Assembly (NCBI GenBank): GCA_040219275.1 | Contig: JAVJSU010000086.1 | Location: forward strand, 1 to 33,462 | DNA length: 33,462 nt | From: JAVJSU01 sp040219275 | Lineage (GTDB): Bacteria; Chloroflexota; Anaerolineae; Aggregatilineales; Phototrophicaceae | Direction: 5' to 3' | Translations under genes and position numbers: made by a program | Part shown: piece after piece, positions 24,056 to 31,973 of the stretch | Layout of the letters: each line of letters starts with the position of its first letter | Position numbering within the stretch: the first letter of the stretch is position 1 | The notes under the pieces: generated by a model | Told to the model about the DNA's origin: nothing | The model's database searches: none | Seen by the model: the letters and a program-made list of their open reading frames with translations, nothing else

Positions 24056-25386
24056 GAAGTGGGATAATGACTGATCGCTTAGTCGAAATTTATGACGCAG
24101 TTGAAGCCTGTGAAATAGATATAGATTGTTTAGTGCTTGCTGTAGCAACATTTTCTGAACTCAATACAACCGTTAGACAAAGAGTGGCTGATGAAATTCA
24201 GTTGACATTCGATACGAGAAATCTCATCTTTACGCTAGCTAGTGAAACACTCGAAGAGTTGTATGATCTGCTAAATAGGATGAAGGCTTATTGGCTGGAT
24301 GAGAACGGAAACTTACGCCAGATTGAGCAAACTTCATTTACTGCAACCGGAAATATTGTGCATCCTGTTCAATTGATGGGATGGGATTTGGCAAGTTACG
24401 TGCGAAGTGTTGTTGCCAAAAATAAACAAGAGTGGGCTACAGGCAATCCCTATATAAACGGAAGATGGGATGGCTATATGATGCAGTATCTCCCTGACTA
24501 TAATATCGGCGCGACCTATTTAAATCTACCTTCTGGCATTATAGCTATTGACCCCTTCATCCCAAGCACAGTATCTGGCATGATTGATTATTTGAACTTG
24601 CCTGTTTGCGAGTATGAGGAGAATGGTGAACTTACTGAAACCTCTCCTTCTCCTTGTAGAGACATCCTTGCCAATGGAACAGAACTTCCAAAAACCCTTG
24701 CACCAGATAATTTGCCTTATCTGCCTGCTTCGATTATCACAATGCCCAATGTAGGTAGAGAATCATTAGCCAGTGCTACAAAACAATTATGGGACTACAT
24801 TGGCATATTTCAGAACATTGAAGCGTTAGCCAACTGGATCAATGCCAACGAACATGGTGTATTCGCAGGTTCAAATCCAGTTGATGCAACTGCTCGTCAA
24901 CGTCTGTTAGAATTAATCCATTTTACATACTATCGGCTTACTGAACCTGATCCTGAACTGCGTAAAGTAACATTCTTATCTGCTTGGTCAGTCGCTTTAT
25001 TCGATCAACGGACTCAAGGATTCATTTATGATCAGAGAACCTATGATTTTTTGAATAAGATTTTTGCTCCTGCTGAACCCGTATTTACATTTGTAAATGG
25101 TCTTGATTGGGTTAATGGGACTACCGTTGGTTACAGTCAAGAAACTATAGATCAAATTACGTCAGGGGCAGATAGAACATTTGGAACCACGGAACTAAAT
25201 CAATTCTCATCTACTGAGAGAGCGTTGTTTGAGAACCCTGCTAGGCAGGGAGAATTATGGTATGAATATATAGGAAATTCTGCATTGAACGCGGGTATTT
25301 ATTTGATGACCCCTGCCCAACATGGTTGTGCTCAAGCAGTAAGAAGGGGTGAAAAAACGGTTCAGGATTGTATTAATGAACTATAA
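23632..25386 (+). CDS. Cassette protein A1: constant N-terminal domain with a variable C-terminus
   Basis: A 584-residue protein of unknown function. Residues 1-142 are nearly the same as in the A2 protein 3.4 kb downstream. They form an amphipathic helix (ARASDIDDLLALGQ), a coiled-coil part and a segment CALLGGVDWLLENPTF that could be buried or membrane-contacting. After about residue 145 the two proteins share little. The A1 tail is a helical and loop mix (PVQLMGWDLASYVRS, HGVFAGSNPVDATARQRL) without a recognised catalytic motif. No signal peptide is seen. The start follows GAGGA. The stop overlaps the next gene by 11 bases. The constant-head, variable-tail layout is like polymorphic effectors, but no known toxin domain or delivery signal was identified. 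Confidence 0.6.
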   Translation: MPLADELTTVQTKITARASDIDDLLALGQSSATTALLNDIKAKLNALQSDHTDILNEVNTFPAKINAKLGFDAQLDQVKIEQNYQILDALDACENPADFYTALACALLGGVDWLLENPTFTQALRNFLIAQIQAGVGTAFDGSGIMTDRLVEIYDAVEACEIDIDCLVLAVATFSELNTTVRQRVADEIQLTFDTRNLIFTLASETLEELYDLLNRMKAYWLDENGNLRQIEQTSFTATGNIVHPVQLMGWDLASYVRSVVAKNKQEWATGNPYINGRWDGYMMQYLPDYNIGATYLNLPSGIIAIDPFIPSTVSGMIDYLNLPVCEYEENGELTETSPSPCRDILANGTELPKTLAPDNLPYLPASIITMPNVGRESLASATKQLWDYIGIFQNIEALANWINANEHGVFAGSNPVDATARQRLLELIHFTYYRLTEPDPELRKVTFLSAWSVALFDQRTQGFIYDQRTYDFLNKIFAPAEPVFTFVNGLDWVNGTTVGYSQETIDQITSGADRTFGTTELNQFSSTERALFENPARQGELWYEYIGNSALNAGIYLMTPAQHGCAQAVRRGEKTVQDCINEL

Positions 25387-26605
25387 TCGCGCTTTTGCTG
25401 GTACATTTTTATTCTTTCTAGTTTTGGCTGGCATGATTGAGTCCTTATCAGAGAACGTAAATTATGCACAAGTGAACGACTGCGAGAGAGTCATAGATGG
25501 ATTACATGATGATTTTAACTTTAGCACAAGTCAACTTGTTTTCATGCACACTTCATCCAATGACCAACCTGAGTATGTAGTTGAGTTCTCTCCAGCTAAT
25601 GAACGCTTCTACATTGACAATGGTTATGTCGAGGATATTGCTATTAGCCCAAATGGTTTGTCCATTGCGCGTATACAGATTTTGCAAGATGCTCTGGAAG
25701 TACGCGCAGAAATCATTATCGGTTTGCCTGAACATGACAATCAAATATCATACGAAATATATGCCTCAAATAATATTTATCCATTAACTTTGCAGTGGCT
25801 TGATGATGCGATGCTTCTTCTTTCATATGTTTCAGCCACACAACCTCCCGAATATTACTACTTTTCAATCTTTGACATCACAACTGGTGAAATATCCTAT
25901 GTACATCCGTTCGCAACAAGAGAACTAGATTCCAGTTTATTTCCAAGTCAACCTTTGTATCCCGAAGGCATGATTACAGGTCATCCACCTCCACGACTTT
26001 CCCCAAATGGGAGGTACATTTATTACACTGTTTTCCCAATATCTACGCCAAACACAAACGAATACAGCAGATATATTTTTGATGTTGAGCAGGGAATACA
26101 GCTGCCTACGGAAAATATTCCTGAAATTAGTGATGTTGATGTTGTTTGGTCATCGGATTCTGAATATGTTTATGGGGTTGTATCTATCGAATCCTCACAA
26201 TCAATAGTTCAATACAATGTTGGAGAAGATAGAGTTGAACAAATTTTCAATACTGACTTGTTAAATCTATCTATCTCTTCGTCGCAGACATCAGGAATTT
26301 TCCTTCCGACCTACACAACGCCAGAAAACTATTTAGCATTTCAAATCATGGGAAATAGCCAAAATGAGGGTGTAAAACTATTAGATTTGACTACCAATAG
26401 CGTACAAAATACTTGCATCAAAGTAGAAAATAGAGCGGCGTTTTGGTCTCAAAATGGACGTTATTTAGCAATTTATGGGATGCTAAACAATAGTATCGAA
26501 GATTATAGCAATGGTATTTATGTTTTTGATACACAGACTGAAGATATTTTTCAAATTTATGAAGGTGAAGCAGTAATCGTTGGATGGGCACAAAACCCAC
26601 AATAA
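25376..26605 (+). CDS. Cassette protein B1: secreted beta-propeller-like protein
   Basis: About 409 residues from the ATG at 25376, which overlaps the end of A1 by 11 bases; an earlier start at 25349 adds residues that lack a ribosome site. A signal peptide (FAGTFLFFLVLAGMIESL) is followed by repeated blades of the TolB/WD40 type, marked by 'S.NG.YI.Y' and 'W..D.EYVYG' patterns (LSPNGRYIYYTVF, VVWSSDSEYVYG, FWSQNGRYLAIYGM). The product should be exported and act as a binding platform. Its partner in copy 2, B2, has the same export signal and fold with low sequence similarity. Overlap with A1 implies coupled production; it could be a partner or protector of A1. Confidence 0.6.
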   Translation: MNYNRAFAGTFLFFLVLAGMIESLSENVNYAQVNDCERVIDGLHDDFNFSTSQLVFMHTSSNDQPEYVVEFSPANERFYIDNGYVEDIAISPNGLSIARIQILQDALEVRAEIIIGLPEHDNQISYEIYASNNIYPLTLQWLDDAMLLLSYVSATQPPEYYYFSIFDITTGEISYVHPFATRELDSSLFPSQPLYPEGMITGHPPPRLSPNGRYIYYTVFPISTPNTNEYSRYIFDVEQGIQLPTENIPEISDVDVVWSSDSEYVYGVVSIESSQSIVQYNVGEDRVEQIFNTDLLNLSISSSQTSGIFLPTYTTPENYLAFQIMGNSQNEGVKLLDLTTNSVQNTCIKVENRAAFWSQNGRYLAIYGMLNNSIEDYSNGIYVFDTQTEDIFQIYEGEAVIVGWAQNPQ

Positions 26606-26713
26606 TTAGTGCAAGATTTTGACTGATAGCTTGAGTATGGCTGAGATTTTATGCTCAAGACCGCGAAAATATTCAAAATTACTGTCTCATTCCTGCATTA
26701 GGGAGCAGAAAAA

Positions 26714-26902
26714 ATGACAACATTTGACACGTTGGATACCTATCTGACCGAGGCGAATGCTACGCTGGACGATCTCCAAGCTCTGCTGGCGGATTTGCGC
26801 GGGTATGGCGTGGTGCAGTTTGATAGAAGCGTGAGTCAGTTCGCCGGAACAGGAACATATCTGATTCCCGTTACATTGTCGATGTGTGGCGGAGTCAGGT
26901 AA
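26714..26902 (+). pseudogene. Cassette protein C1, truncated copy of C2
   Basis: The 62-residue product has the same constant start as C2 (MTTFDTLDTYLTEANATLDD, then LADLRGYGVVQF). It stays similar to about residue 57 (TYLIPVTLSMC), then stops at TAA while C2 continues for 250 more residues. The lost part is replaced by unrelated sequence that leads to the promoter of A2, not by a simple frameshift. The ribosome site GGAGCAG before the ATG matches that of C2. It is probably a deletion remnant left when the cassette was duplicated; a short peptide could still be made. Confidence 0.6.
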
Positions 26903-26968
26903 ATCAATGCCACATACCAGATTAGCCGACGCTTGCCCTACGGTTTATATTAAGAATTCCCCTATCAC

Positions 26969-26998
26969 TTGACCCTGTTTTTTTCTTTGAGCTATAGT
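26969..26998 (+). promoter_or_regulatory. Promoter of cassette gene A2
   Basis: TTGACC (26969-26974) and TATAGT (26993-26998) are spaced by 18 bases, 38 bases before the A2 start codon. The surrounding sequence is unlike the A1 promoter, although position and strength are similar. Confidence 0.5.
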
Positions 26999-27036
26999 GA
27001 AATGGTCGATTGAAATACGATTTGAAAGTATTGTGT

Positions 27037-27460
27037 ATGCCTCTTGCTGATGAATTGACCACTGTACAGACAAAAATTACAGCGCGTGCAAGTGACATTG
27101 ATGACCTACTCGCGCTGGGACAAAGTAGCGCCACGACTGCCCTCCTCAACGACATTAAAGCGACGCTCAACGCGCTTCAAAGCGACCACACCGACATTCT
27201 CAATGAAGTGAATACTTTCCCTGCGAAGATCAACGCCAAATTAGGCTTCGACGCGCAATTAGGCCAAGCAAAGATTGAGCAGAATTATCAAATTTTGGAT
27301 GCGCTTGATGCGTGTGAAAATCCGGTTGATTTTTATACAGCACTTGCATGTGCGCTATTTGGTGGCGTGGATTGGTTGCTGGAAAACCCGACTTTTACCC
27401 AAGCTCTGCGAAATTTCTTGATCGCACAGATTCAAGCGGGAGTGGGAACGGAATTTGATG
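27037..27460 (+). repeat. Constant-head repeat, copy 2 (matches 23632-24055)
   Basis: This is the second copy of the sequence coding for the constant N-terminal domain; see copy 1. The neighbouring upstream regions are not alike, so the duplicated unit begins at or very near the start codon. Confidence 0.85.
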
Positions 27461-29004
27461 CTACTGGTATTAGTAATGAACGATTAATCGCCTTTTACGA
27501 TCTTATCGAATCTTGTGGTAGCACTGATATTCACGACTGCCTTGAAGCACTAATACAAGGACTTGTTCATGCAACATTTGACGGAACAGACGTCACTGCG
27601 ATACGATTATTATTTATCCACGAAGCCCTTCAATCTTGTATAGCATCCTCTACTGAGCCATCTCTAATACTCGCGTGTATTGTCCAAGAATCGGTAACTT
27701 ACCCCGAACTTAATACGAGCCTTAAGCAACGCATTATTGTCGAGGTTAATTCGATTATGATGCCAGCATGGTTATATACAGGGTATTTTCTTGAACCAGA
27801 CAGTCAAGGAAATCCACGCCCACTTACAGTGAATAATGGAACGGCTGATGTGCCTTGGACGGATGCCAGCATAACAGCCTTGATGTTGTATAACAATGTG
27901 CCATTTGAATATGATCGTATTGGAGTGAGTAATTGTGCAATTGCCAGAAGTCGCGCTAACTTTGAAACATATTTCCCATTCGGATCTGCAACATTAAGTG
28001 ATTGTAATATCTCTAGCCCTAGCGTTCCTCTTGGCGTTGGAAGTTCGATTACTTATTCTTTCTTACGTCATGTGGGAGCGAACGCTCAAGAATGTACACA
28101 ATCAACAGGTTCAGCAACCTTTATTTCCGAAATGATTTTTGGTGGTGGAAAGTTACCGATGACATCAACAGACGCGACCAACGATCCTTGCCCTGCTAAT
28201 ATCGATACAGATTGGTTGATTTGCAAAACTAATCCAAGTTCATCGAACTTTGAAGCAACCTATAGTTGGCGAGATCATTTTGGACTACTCGAATACTTTA
28301 CCAATGAGACATCTAACGCTGTACTAACTGCGAACAGTAATCCACCTATTCCTGTGGGTGCGCCTCCCGGAGGAATAACAGGTCTTCAAAATTTTATGAC
28401 TTTATTTTCAGGTGGGGATAATGGCAAGTGGCGGGAAAATCTGGCGCAAGATGGTCAGAATTATCTGTATTCACTTTTTCAAAGCGGCACATTATCTAAT
28501 CTTGAAACAGGTGATTACGTTTTTCTTTACTTAGGCGCGACGCGCAGTTCACATGGCTTTATGATCGTCGGATGGGGCGATGCCGTAGAAGCGGATTTAG
28601 GGCTAAATGCTGGAAGGACAACTACACAATCCATCTCCAATGTGCGTCCTCGAGATCCAAATACTCAAGCTCCGCTGAACAGTATTCCCTATATTGCGGA
28701 CTTTGCTTATGGCTATTCTGATGGTGATGTGGGCTGGTTGCAAGACCCGCGTCCAAGATCATTTTATGCTTCTTTAGCTGAATTAAGTGCTAGTCAGCTA
28801 TCAACCATTTCTCAACAACTGGGCTACACTAACAGCCAAGATTATTTAAATCGATTTCAATCGAATACCTATAGGCGCTTCGTCGCTGATGCTAGTTTTG
28901 CAAATGGTGTTCCTAATGGATGGTTATTTTTTAGCTTGCCAAGCATCCTGAGAAAGCCATTTGAAGTTTTAGTACCGTCTCCAGTGGGAGGAATTTGTTC
29001 GTGA
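27037..29004 (+). CDS. Cassette protein A2: constant N-terminal domain plus a papain-like candidate C-terminal domain
   Basis: About 655 residues from the ATG at 27037, at the same codon as the start of A1; an earlier start at 27010 is unlikely. Residues 1-142 match A1. The C-terminal part differs completely. It holds GVSNCAIARSRANF (Cys300) and, after about 190 residues, ETGDYVFLYLGATRSSHGFM (Gly492-Asp493, His506). This pairing recalls papain-like amidase and NlpC/P60-type folds, in which a Cys on a helix faces a His after a 'GD.V' strand. The distance is longer than usual, so this is a suggestion only. No signal peptide or clear ribosome site is present. The stop overlaps the B2 start by four bases (GTGA). 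Confidence 0.6.
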   Translation: MPLADELTTVQTKITARASDIDDLLALGQSSATTALLNDIKATLNALQSDHTDILNEVNTFPAKINAKLGFDAQLGQAKIEQNYQILDALDACENPVDFYTALACALFGGVDWLLENPTFTQALRNFLIAQIQAGVGTEFDATGISNERLIAFYDLIESCGSTDIHDCLEALIQGLVHATFDGTDVTAIRLLFIHEALQSCIASSTEPSLILACIVQESVTYPELNTSLKQRIIVEVNSIMMPAWLYTGYFLEPDSQGNPRPLTVNNGTADVPWTDASITALMLYNNVPFEYDRIGVSNCAIARSRANFETYFPFGSATLSDCNISSPSVPLGVGSSITYSFLRHVGANAQECTQSTGSATFISEMIFGGGKLPMTSTDATNDPCPANIDTDWLICKTNPSSSNFEATYSWRDHFGLLEYFTNETSNAVLTANSNPPIPVGAPPGGITGLQNFMTLFSGGDNGKWRENLAQDGQNYLYSLFQSGTLSNLETGDYVFLYLGATRSSHGFMIVGWGDAVEADLGLNAGRTTTQSISNVRPRDPNTQAPLNSIPYIADFAYGYSDGDVGWLQDPRPRSFYASLAELSASQLSTISQQLGYTNSQDYLNRFQSNTYRRFVADASFANGVPNGWLFFSLPSILRKPFEVLVPSPVGGICS

Positions 29005-30158
29005 CATTCTGTCGGTTTGCTTTCGTCTTTGCTGTACTCTGTCTCATGAATCTATCGGTAGGATCTCTGGCTTTAGAGGATGATGGTCTTTGTACCGATG
29101 TTGAGCTTGATTACTACCGAGAGTTGTCAACAAAAACAATTGCGATCTACGATTTTGCAATTCATCCAAATGGTGAGAGTCTTCTGGTGCGAACCCCTGC
29201 AGGTGCTTATCTGTATGATTCCAATACACTGGATTATCTTGAGACTGTTCGTTGTTTTGAAGGTGAAATCACCGAAACGTCGACTATATTCGCTTGGTCG
29301 CCGGATGGATCACAATTTGCTACGTTGTACTCGCCCTGCGTTGGTGTAGAGATTCGAGATACAGAAACAAACGCTGTGGAACAGACATTTCCTACGCCAG
29401 AAGACAGCCGTGACTGTAGTGACCCATTTCGTGACGAGCCTGATGGTTCAGGGCTAGCGCCTCAACAAATGGTGTGGTCTGCGGATGGGCGTTATCTTGC
29501 GGTGCGCGGGACAATAAGTGTTCCTACCAGATTATGGGATTTGGATACGGGAGAATTAGGCTTTTCCACGTCGGAAATTTTGCCGTGGGATTTGGTGTGG
29601 TCACCGGAAGGTCATACGCTGGCGGCAGTGTATGATTGTCTCATTGAACAATGGACACCCGATGCTTCGTCGTTTGAGTTACTGTTTGAAATTCCCTGCA
29701 ATCCACCACCTAATCAGATGAACGATGACCAATTTTTTGACCTAAGTTGGTCATCCCAGAACCAGATCGCCGTTTCAGGCTCTGGTAGAAATGGCCCAAG
29801 TCTGTTCATTTTGGATATCGCTACCAGTGAATTTTTCGCCTATGAAGATGGTATTGTTGTAGATGATATAAGCTGGAGTCCTGATGGTAATATCCTCGCC
29901 ATTGCGAGTTCTCCCGGCATTGTGTTACTGGATAAGCAGGGAAACCGCATTTCTGAGATAACAGTCGAAGATCCTTGGATAGAAATGGCGTGGCATCCTA
30001 ACAATGAGTGGTTGTATGTGAATAGTTATCTCTATTCATCTACGCAGTTGGCAATTTATGATATCTCCACCGGGGAAATTATCAACTTTATCCATAGTTG
30101 TGTGCGCTGGCGAGAACAAGACCCATCTTTTGATTGCGAATCTTACATCGATCAATAA
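29001..30158 (+). CDS. Cassette protein B2: secreted WD40-like propeller
   Basis: About 385 residues. I start at the GTG at 29001 because GGAGGA lies eight bases upstream and the GTGA overlap with the A2 stop is a usual coupling; a TTG at 28995 is possible. A signal peptide (FAFVFAVLCLMNLSVGSLAL) precedes WD40-like blades: FAWSPDGSQFATL, VWSADGRYLAVRG, VWSPEGHTLAAV, SWSPDGNILAIAS and AWHPNNEWLYVN. Several cysteines are scattered, consistent with export. It occupies the same place as B1 in the cassette, but the two share the fold more than the sequence. Probably a surface-bound or periplasm-like partner of A2; immunity or targeting are possible roles. Confidence 0.65.
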   Translation: MTFCRFAFVFAVLCLMNLSVGSLALEDDGLCTDVELDYYRELSTKTIAIYDFAIHPNGESLLVRTPAGAYLYDSNTLDYLETVRCFEGEITETSTIFAWSPDGSQFATLYSPCVGVEIRDTETNAVEQTFPTPEDSRDCSDPFRDEPDGSGLAPQQMVWSADGRYLAVRGTISVPTRLWDLDTGELGFSTSEILPWDLVWSPEGHTLAAVYDCLIEQWTPDASSFELLFEIPCNPPPNQMNDDQFFDLSWSSQNQIAVSGSGRNGPSLFILDIATSEFFAYEDGIVVDDISWSPDGNILAIASSPGIVLLDKQGNRISEITVEDPWIEMAWHPNNEWLYVNSYLYSSTQLAIYDISTGEIINFIHSCVRWREQDPSFDCESYIDQ

Positions 30159-30209
30159 ATGGTAAATCATAGCTTTATGAACTGAAAGTAACCAATAAGG
30201 AGCAGGAAA

Positions 30210-31148
30210 ATGACTTCATTTGATACCTTGAATACCTATGTGACCGATGCCAATGCTACGCTGGACGATTTGCAAGCTCTGCTGGCAGATTTGCGCGGGT
30301 ATGGGGTGGTGCAATTTGAAGAGACGACAACCATCGGTGATGCTGGCACGTTTATGATTCCGGTCAAGCTCACGCTATGTGCTGAGGCACTGGGTGCGGC
30401 AGTTACGGTGGATATTAACGTGACGGCGCCACCTTCCGTGAACTATACGTTGAATACGCCCACTCTCACGTTTCCCGCTGGGAGTCAGAACGGCGCAATC
30501 CAGCATGTTGAGATTGCGGTGGCAAGTTTCGGTGAAGATGATAGTCTGACAGTCACACTAAGCAATTTAACCGGACAAGGCACGTTAGGCGCAAATGCAA
30601 GTTATCTAATTAATCTCGTTCCCATTACAAGTTGCGACTTATTATTGACTTTTGATGGGGATTGGGAAACGGGGAACGGGTACACGGCTGAACTAATGAC
30701 ATGGGAAGACATATTGCCGCTTCTCGTAAATCCTCATACACCTCCCGCAGGCGCCCTTACTTCTATCTCAACCTCTGATGGTAATCCCTATCCAAGTATC
30801 GCCAGTGCGGCCTCCTTTGAATATCGGAATGGGGATTATCGAGGGAAAGCCGCGGGTGTAAGAATTACATTCGATTACCCTGTAACAGTCACTCAGGTAA
30901 GTTTTAGCACAAAATCAATTGGTCTCACAACACATATTGCAATTGTATATGATGATACAAATACAGTGGTAGCGACCCTTACACATAGCAATACTTCCGG
31001 TTTCAGGCCAAACCTCCATTCTTTAAATACGACAACTACTTCCCTTTTGTTCTATATTGGTGTGGGATCATCCACAAAATCACAAGTAAACGGTACTACA
31101 CTTTTTATGGATAGTGTAGAGGTGGACTACCAAGGATTCTGTACGTAA
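30210..31148 (+). CDS. Cassette protein C2: constant helical head with a Calx-beta-like and jelly-roll-like body
   Basis: A 312-residue protein. The head (residues 1-36) is the amphipathic helix also found in C1, with ANATLDDLQALLADLRGYG. Residues about 55-140 look like a Calx-beta-type beta sandwich (TLTFPAGSQNGAIQ, DDSLTVTLSNLTGQGTL). The remainder is beta-rich with repeated Thr/Ser and ends in a short Cys-containing tail, perhaps a jelly-roll. No signal peptide is seen even though the body resembles extracellular domains, so export by another route is a possibility. The strong site AAGGAGCAGGA precedes the ATG. It is third in its cassette, about 50 bases after B2. Its function is unknown. 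Confidence 0.6.
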   Translation: MTSFDTLNTYVTDANATLDDLQALLADLRGYGVVQFEETTTIGDAGTFMIPVKLTLCAEALGAAVTVDINVTAPPSVNYTLNTPTLTFPAGSQNGAIQHVEIAVASFGEDDSLTVTLSNLTGQGTLGANASYLINLVPITSCDLLLTFDGDWETGNGYTAELMTWEDILPLLVNPHTPPAGALTSISTSDGNPYPSIASAASFEYRNGDYRGKAAGVRITFDYPVTVTQVSFSTKSIGLTTHIAIVYDDTNTVVATLTHSNTSGFRPNLHSLNTTTTSLLFYIGVGSSTKSQVNGTTLFMDSVEVDYQGFCT

Positions 31149-31438
31149 AAGCGACACGGGATGAGTCATCAGGCTGTTTGTCTAGCTAATAGAATAAGCA
31201 TGTAAATTTGATTCAATCCTAACGATTTTAGATGCACCTGCTTAGCTTTTTCTCCGGTGTCTTGATTGATCAGCTGATTCTTTTGATAACACTATTTTTC
31301 ACTTGCTTCAATCACATCGTTGATCCTTTACTATCCAGCCACTTTGAACGACGAAACACATACAAAATTTTGTTCTGCGGAGAAGATCCTGCACGCTTTG
31401 GTAGCTCGGCTCACTGTCAATCTCGCTGACGGTCGGGT

Positions 31439-31639
31439 TCACGGCATAGACGGTGTAGCCCGCGTTGATCCGGGCGTGATTTCAAAGAACTCGTCCCGAC
31501 TGAGGGTAAGATGCACAGGCACGCGGTTTGCTGGGGATTGGACAATGTGCATCTCCAGCACCTGATACAAGTGCACCAGGTGTTCTATTCCTTTGATGTC
31601 ACCCTTTTTCAGCCTCTGAAGGGCTTCTTCTTCATTCAT
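31439..31639 (-). pseudogene. ECF sigma factor-like N-terminal fragment
   Basis: The first 27 residues (NEEEALQRLKKGDIKGIEHL, then VHLYQV) read like the start of an ECF sigma factor region 2, where a 'LL.RL..GD..AL..LV..Y' pattern is normal. After VHLYQV the similarity is lost and the frame stops after only 66 residues. The break suggests a recombination joint, so the gene is a remnant. The start is the ATG at 31639 read on the minus strand. Whether the short peptide is made cannot be told. Confidence 0.4.
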
Positions 31640-31750
31640 AAATACTGCCGAATTTGATGGAATTTGTCCTATCTTTTTTGATCATGCCAACGGACTTCTC
31701 TCTTCTCTCGCACACCGCCGACGCGGCGATTTTACGGCGCGGGCATCCTC

Positions 31751-31799
31751 CCCGTCAAACACCTGCGGAAGGATACGCTGGTACCATCCTTCGGACGGG
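31751..31799 (+). promoter_or_regulatory. Two-tier leader hairpin upstream of the sigma-like gene
   Basis: CCCGTC (31751-31756) pairs with GACGGG (31794-31799), and inside it GAAGGAT (31768-31774) pairs with ATCCTTC (31786-31792) around an 11-base loop. It precedes the leader terminator. An upstream GCCGAC (31717-31722) is complementary to the right arm of that terminator and could act as an anti-terminator. Confidence 0.4.
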
Positions 31800-31848
31800 A
31801 CCACCGAACCATCCGCCTAAAAAGCCTCCCATAGATTGAACTTTCGAC

Positions 31849-31876
31849 AAGCTGACCGAAATTGGTCGGCTTTTTT
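31849..31876 (+). terminator. Intrinsic terminator in the leader of the sigma-like gene
   Basis: AAGCTGACC (31849-31857) pairs with GGTCGGCTT (31864-31872), including one G-U pair, around a 6-base loop; the right arm runs into six T residues. It lies about 100 bases before the sigma-like start. It would end any transcript coming from upstream, or attenuate the gene's own leader. Confidence 0.65.
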
Positions 31877-31889
31877 GTTGTGACGGGTC

Positions 31890-31967
31890 CCCTCCTCTGC
31901 GCCGTTCCCGCATGGTTGAGCGTTGTGCTCGACCGAGCTGGACGGTTTCCAGTGGTGAAGAGGAGGG
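31890..31967 (+). promoter_or_regulatory. Nested hairpin that hides the ribosome site of the sigma-like gene
   Basis: CCCTCCTCT (31890-31898) pairs perfectly with AGAGGAGGG (31959-31967), which is the ribosome site of the ATG at 31974. Inside it CCGTTC (31902-31907) pairs with GGACGG (31940-31945), and GGTTGAGC (31914-31921) pairs with GCTCGACC (31927-31934) with a 5-base loop. Three stacked stems leave the start closed until something opens them. A riboswitch, thermosensor or antisense target are possible readings. Confidence 0.6.
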
Positions 31968-31973
31968 TTTGTC

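Larger units (their letters stand above)
31149..31973. other. 825-base gap: broken sigma fragment and structured leader
   Basis: There is no intact gene that I can support here. The gap holds a leftward sigma-like fragment (31439-31639), a two-tier hairpin (31751-31799), an intrinsic terminator (31849-31876) and the ribosome-site hairpin of the next gene (31890-31967). These are listed separately. I see nothing in 31149-31430. Confidence 0.5.

Noticed and set aside
23632..29004. Classic secreted polymorphic toxin with known toxin domain
   Set aside because: Neither A protein has a signal peptide, pre-toxin motif or toxin domain that I can recognise; only the layout is similar.
31232..31429. 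Small rightward frame after C2
   Set aside because: No ribosome site, no recognisable motif, and it is hydrophobic by chance in an AT-rich gap.
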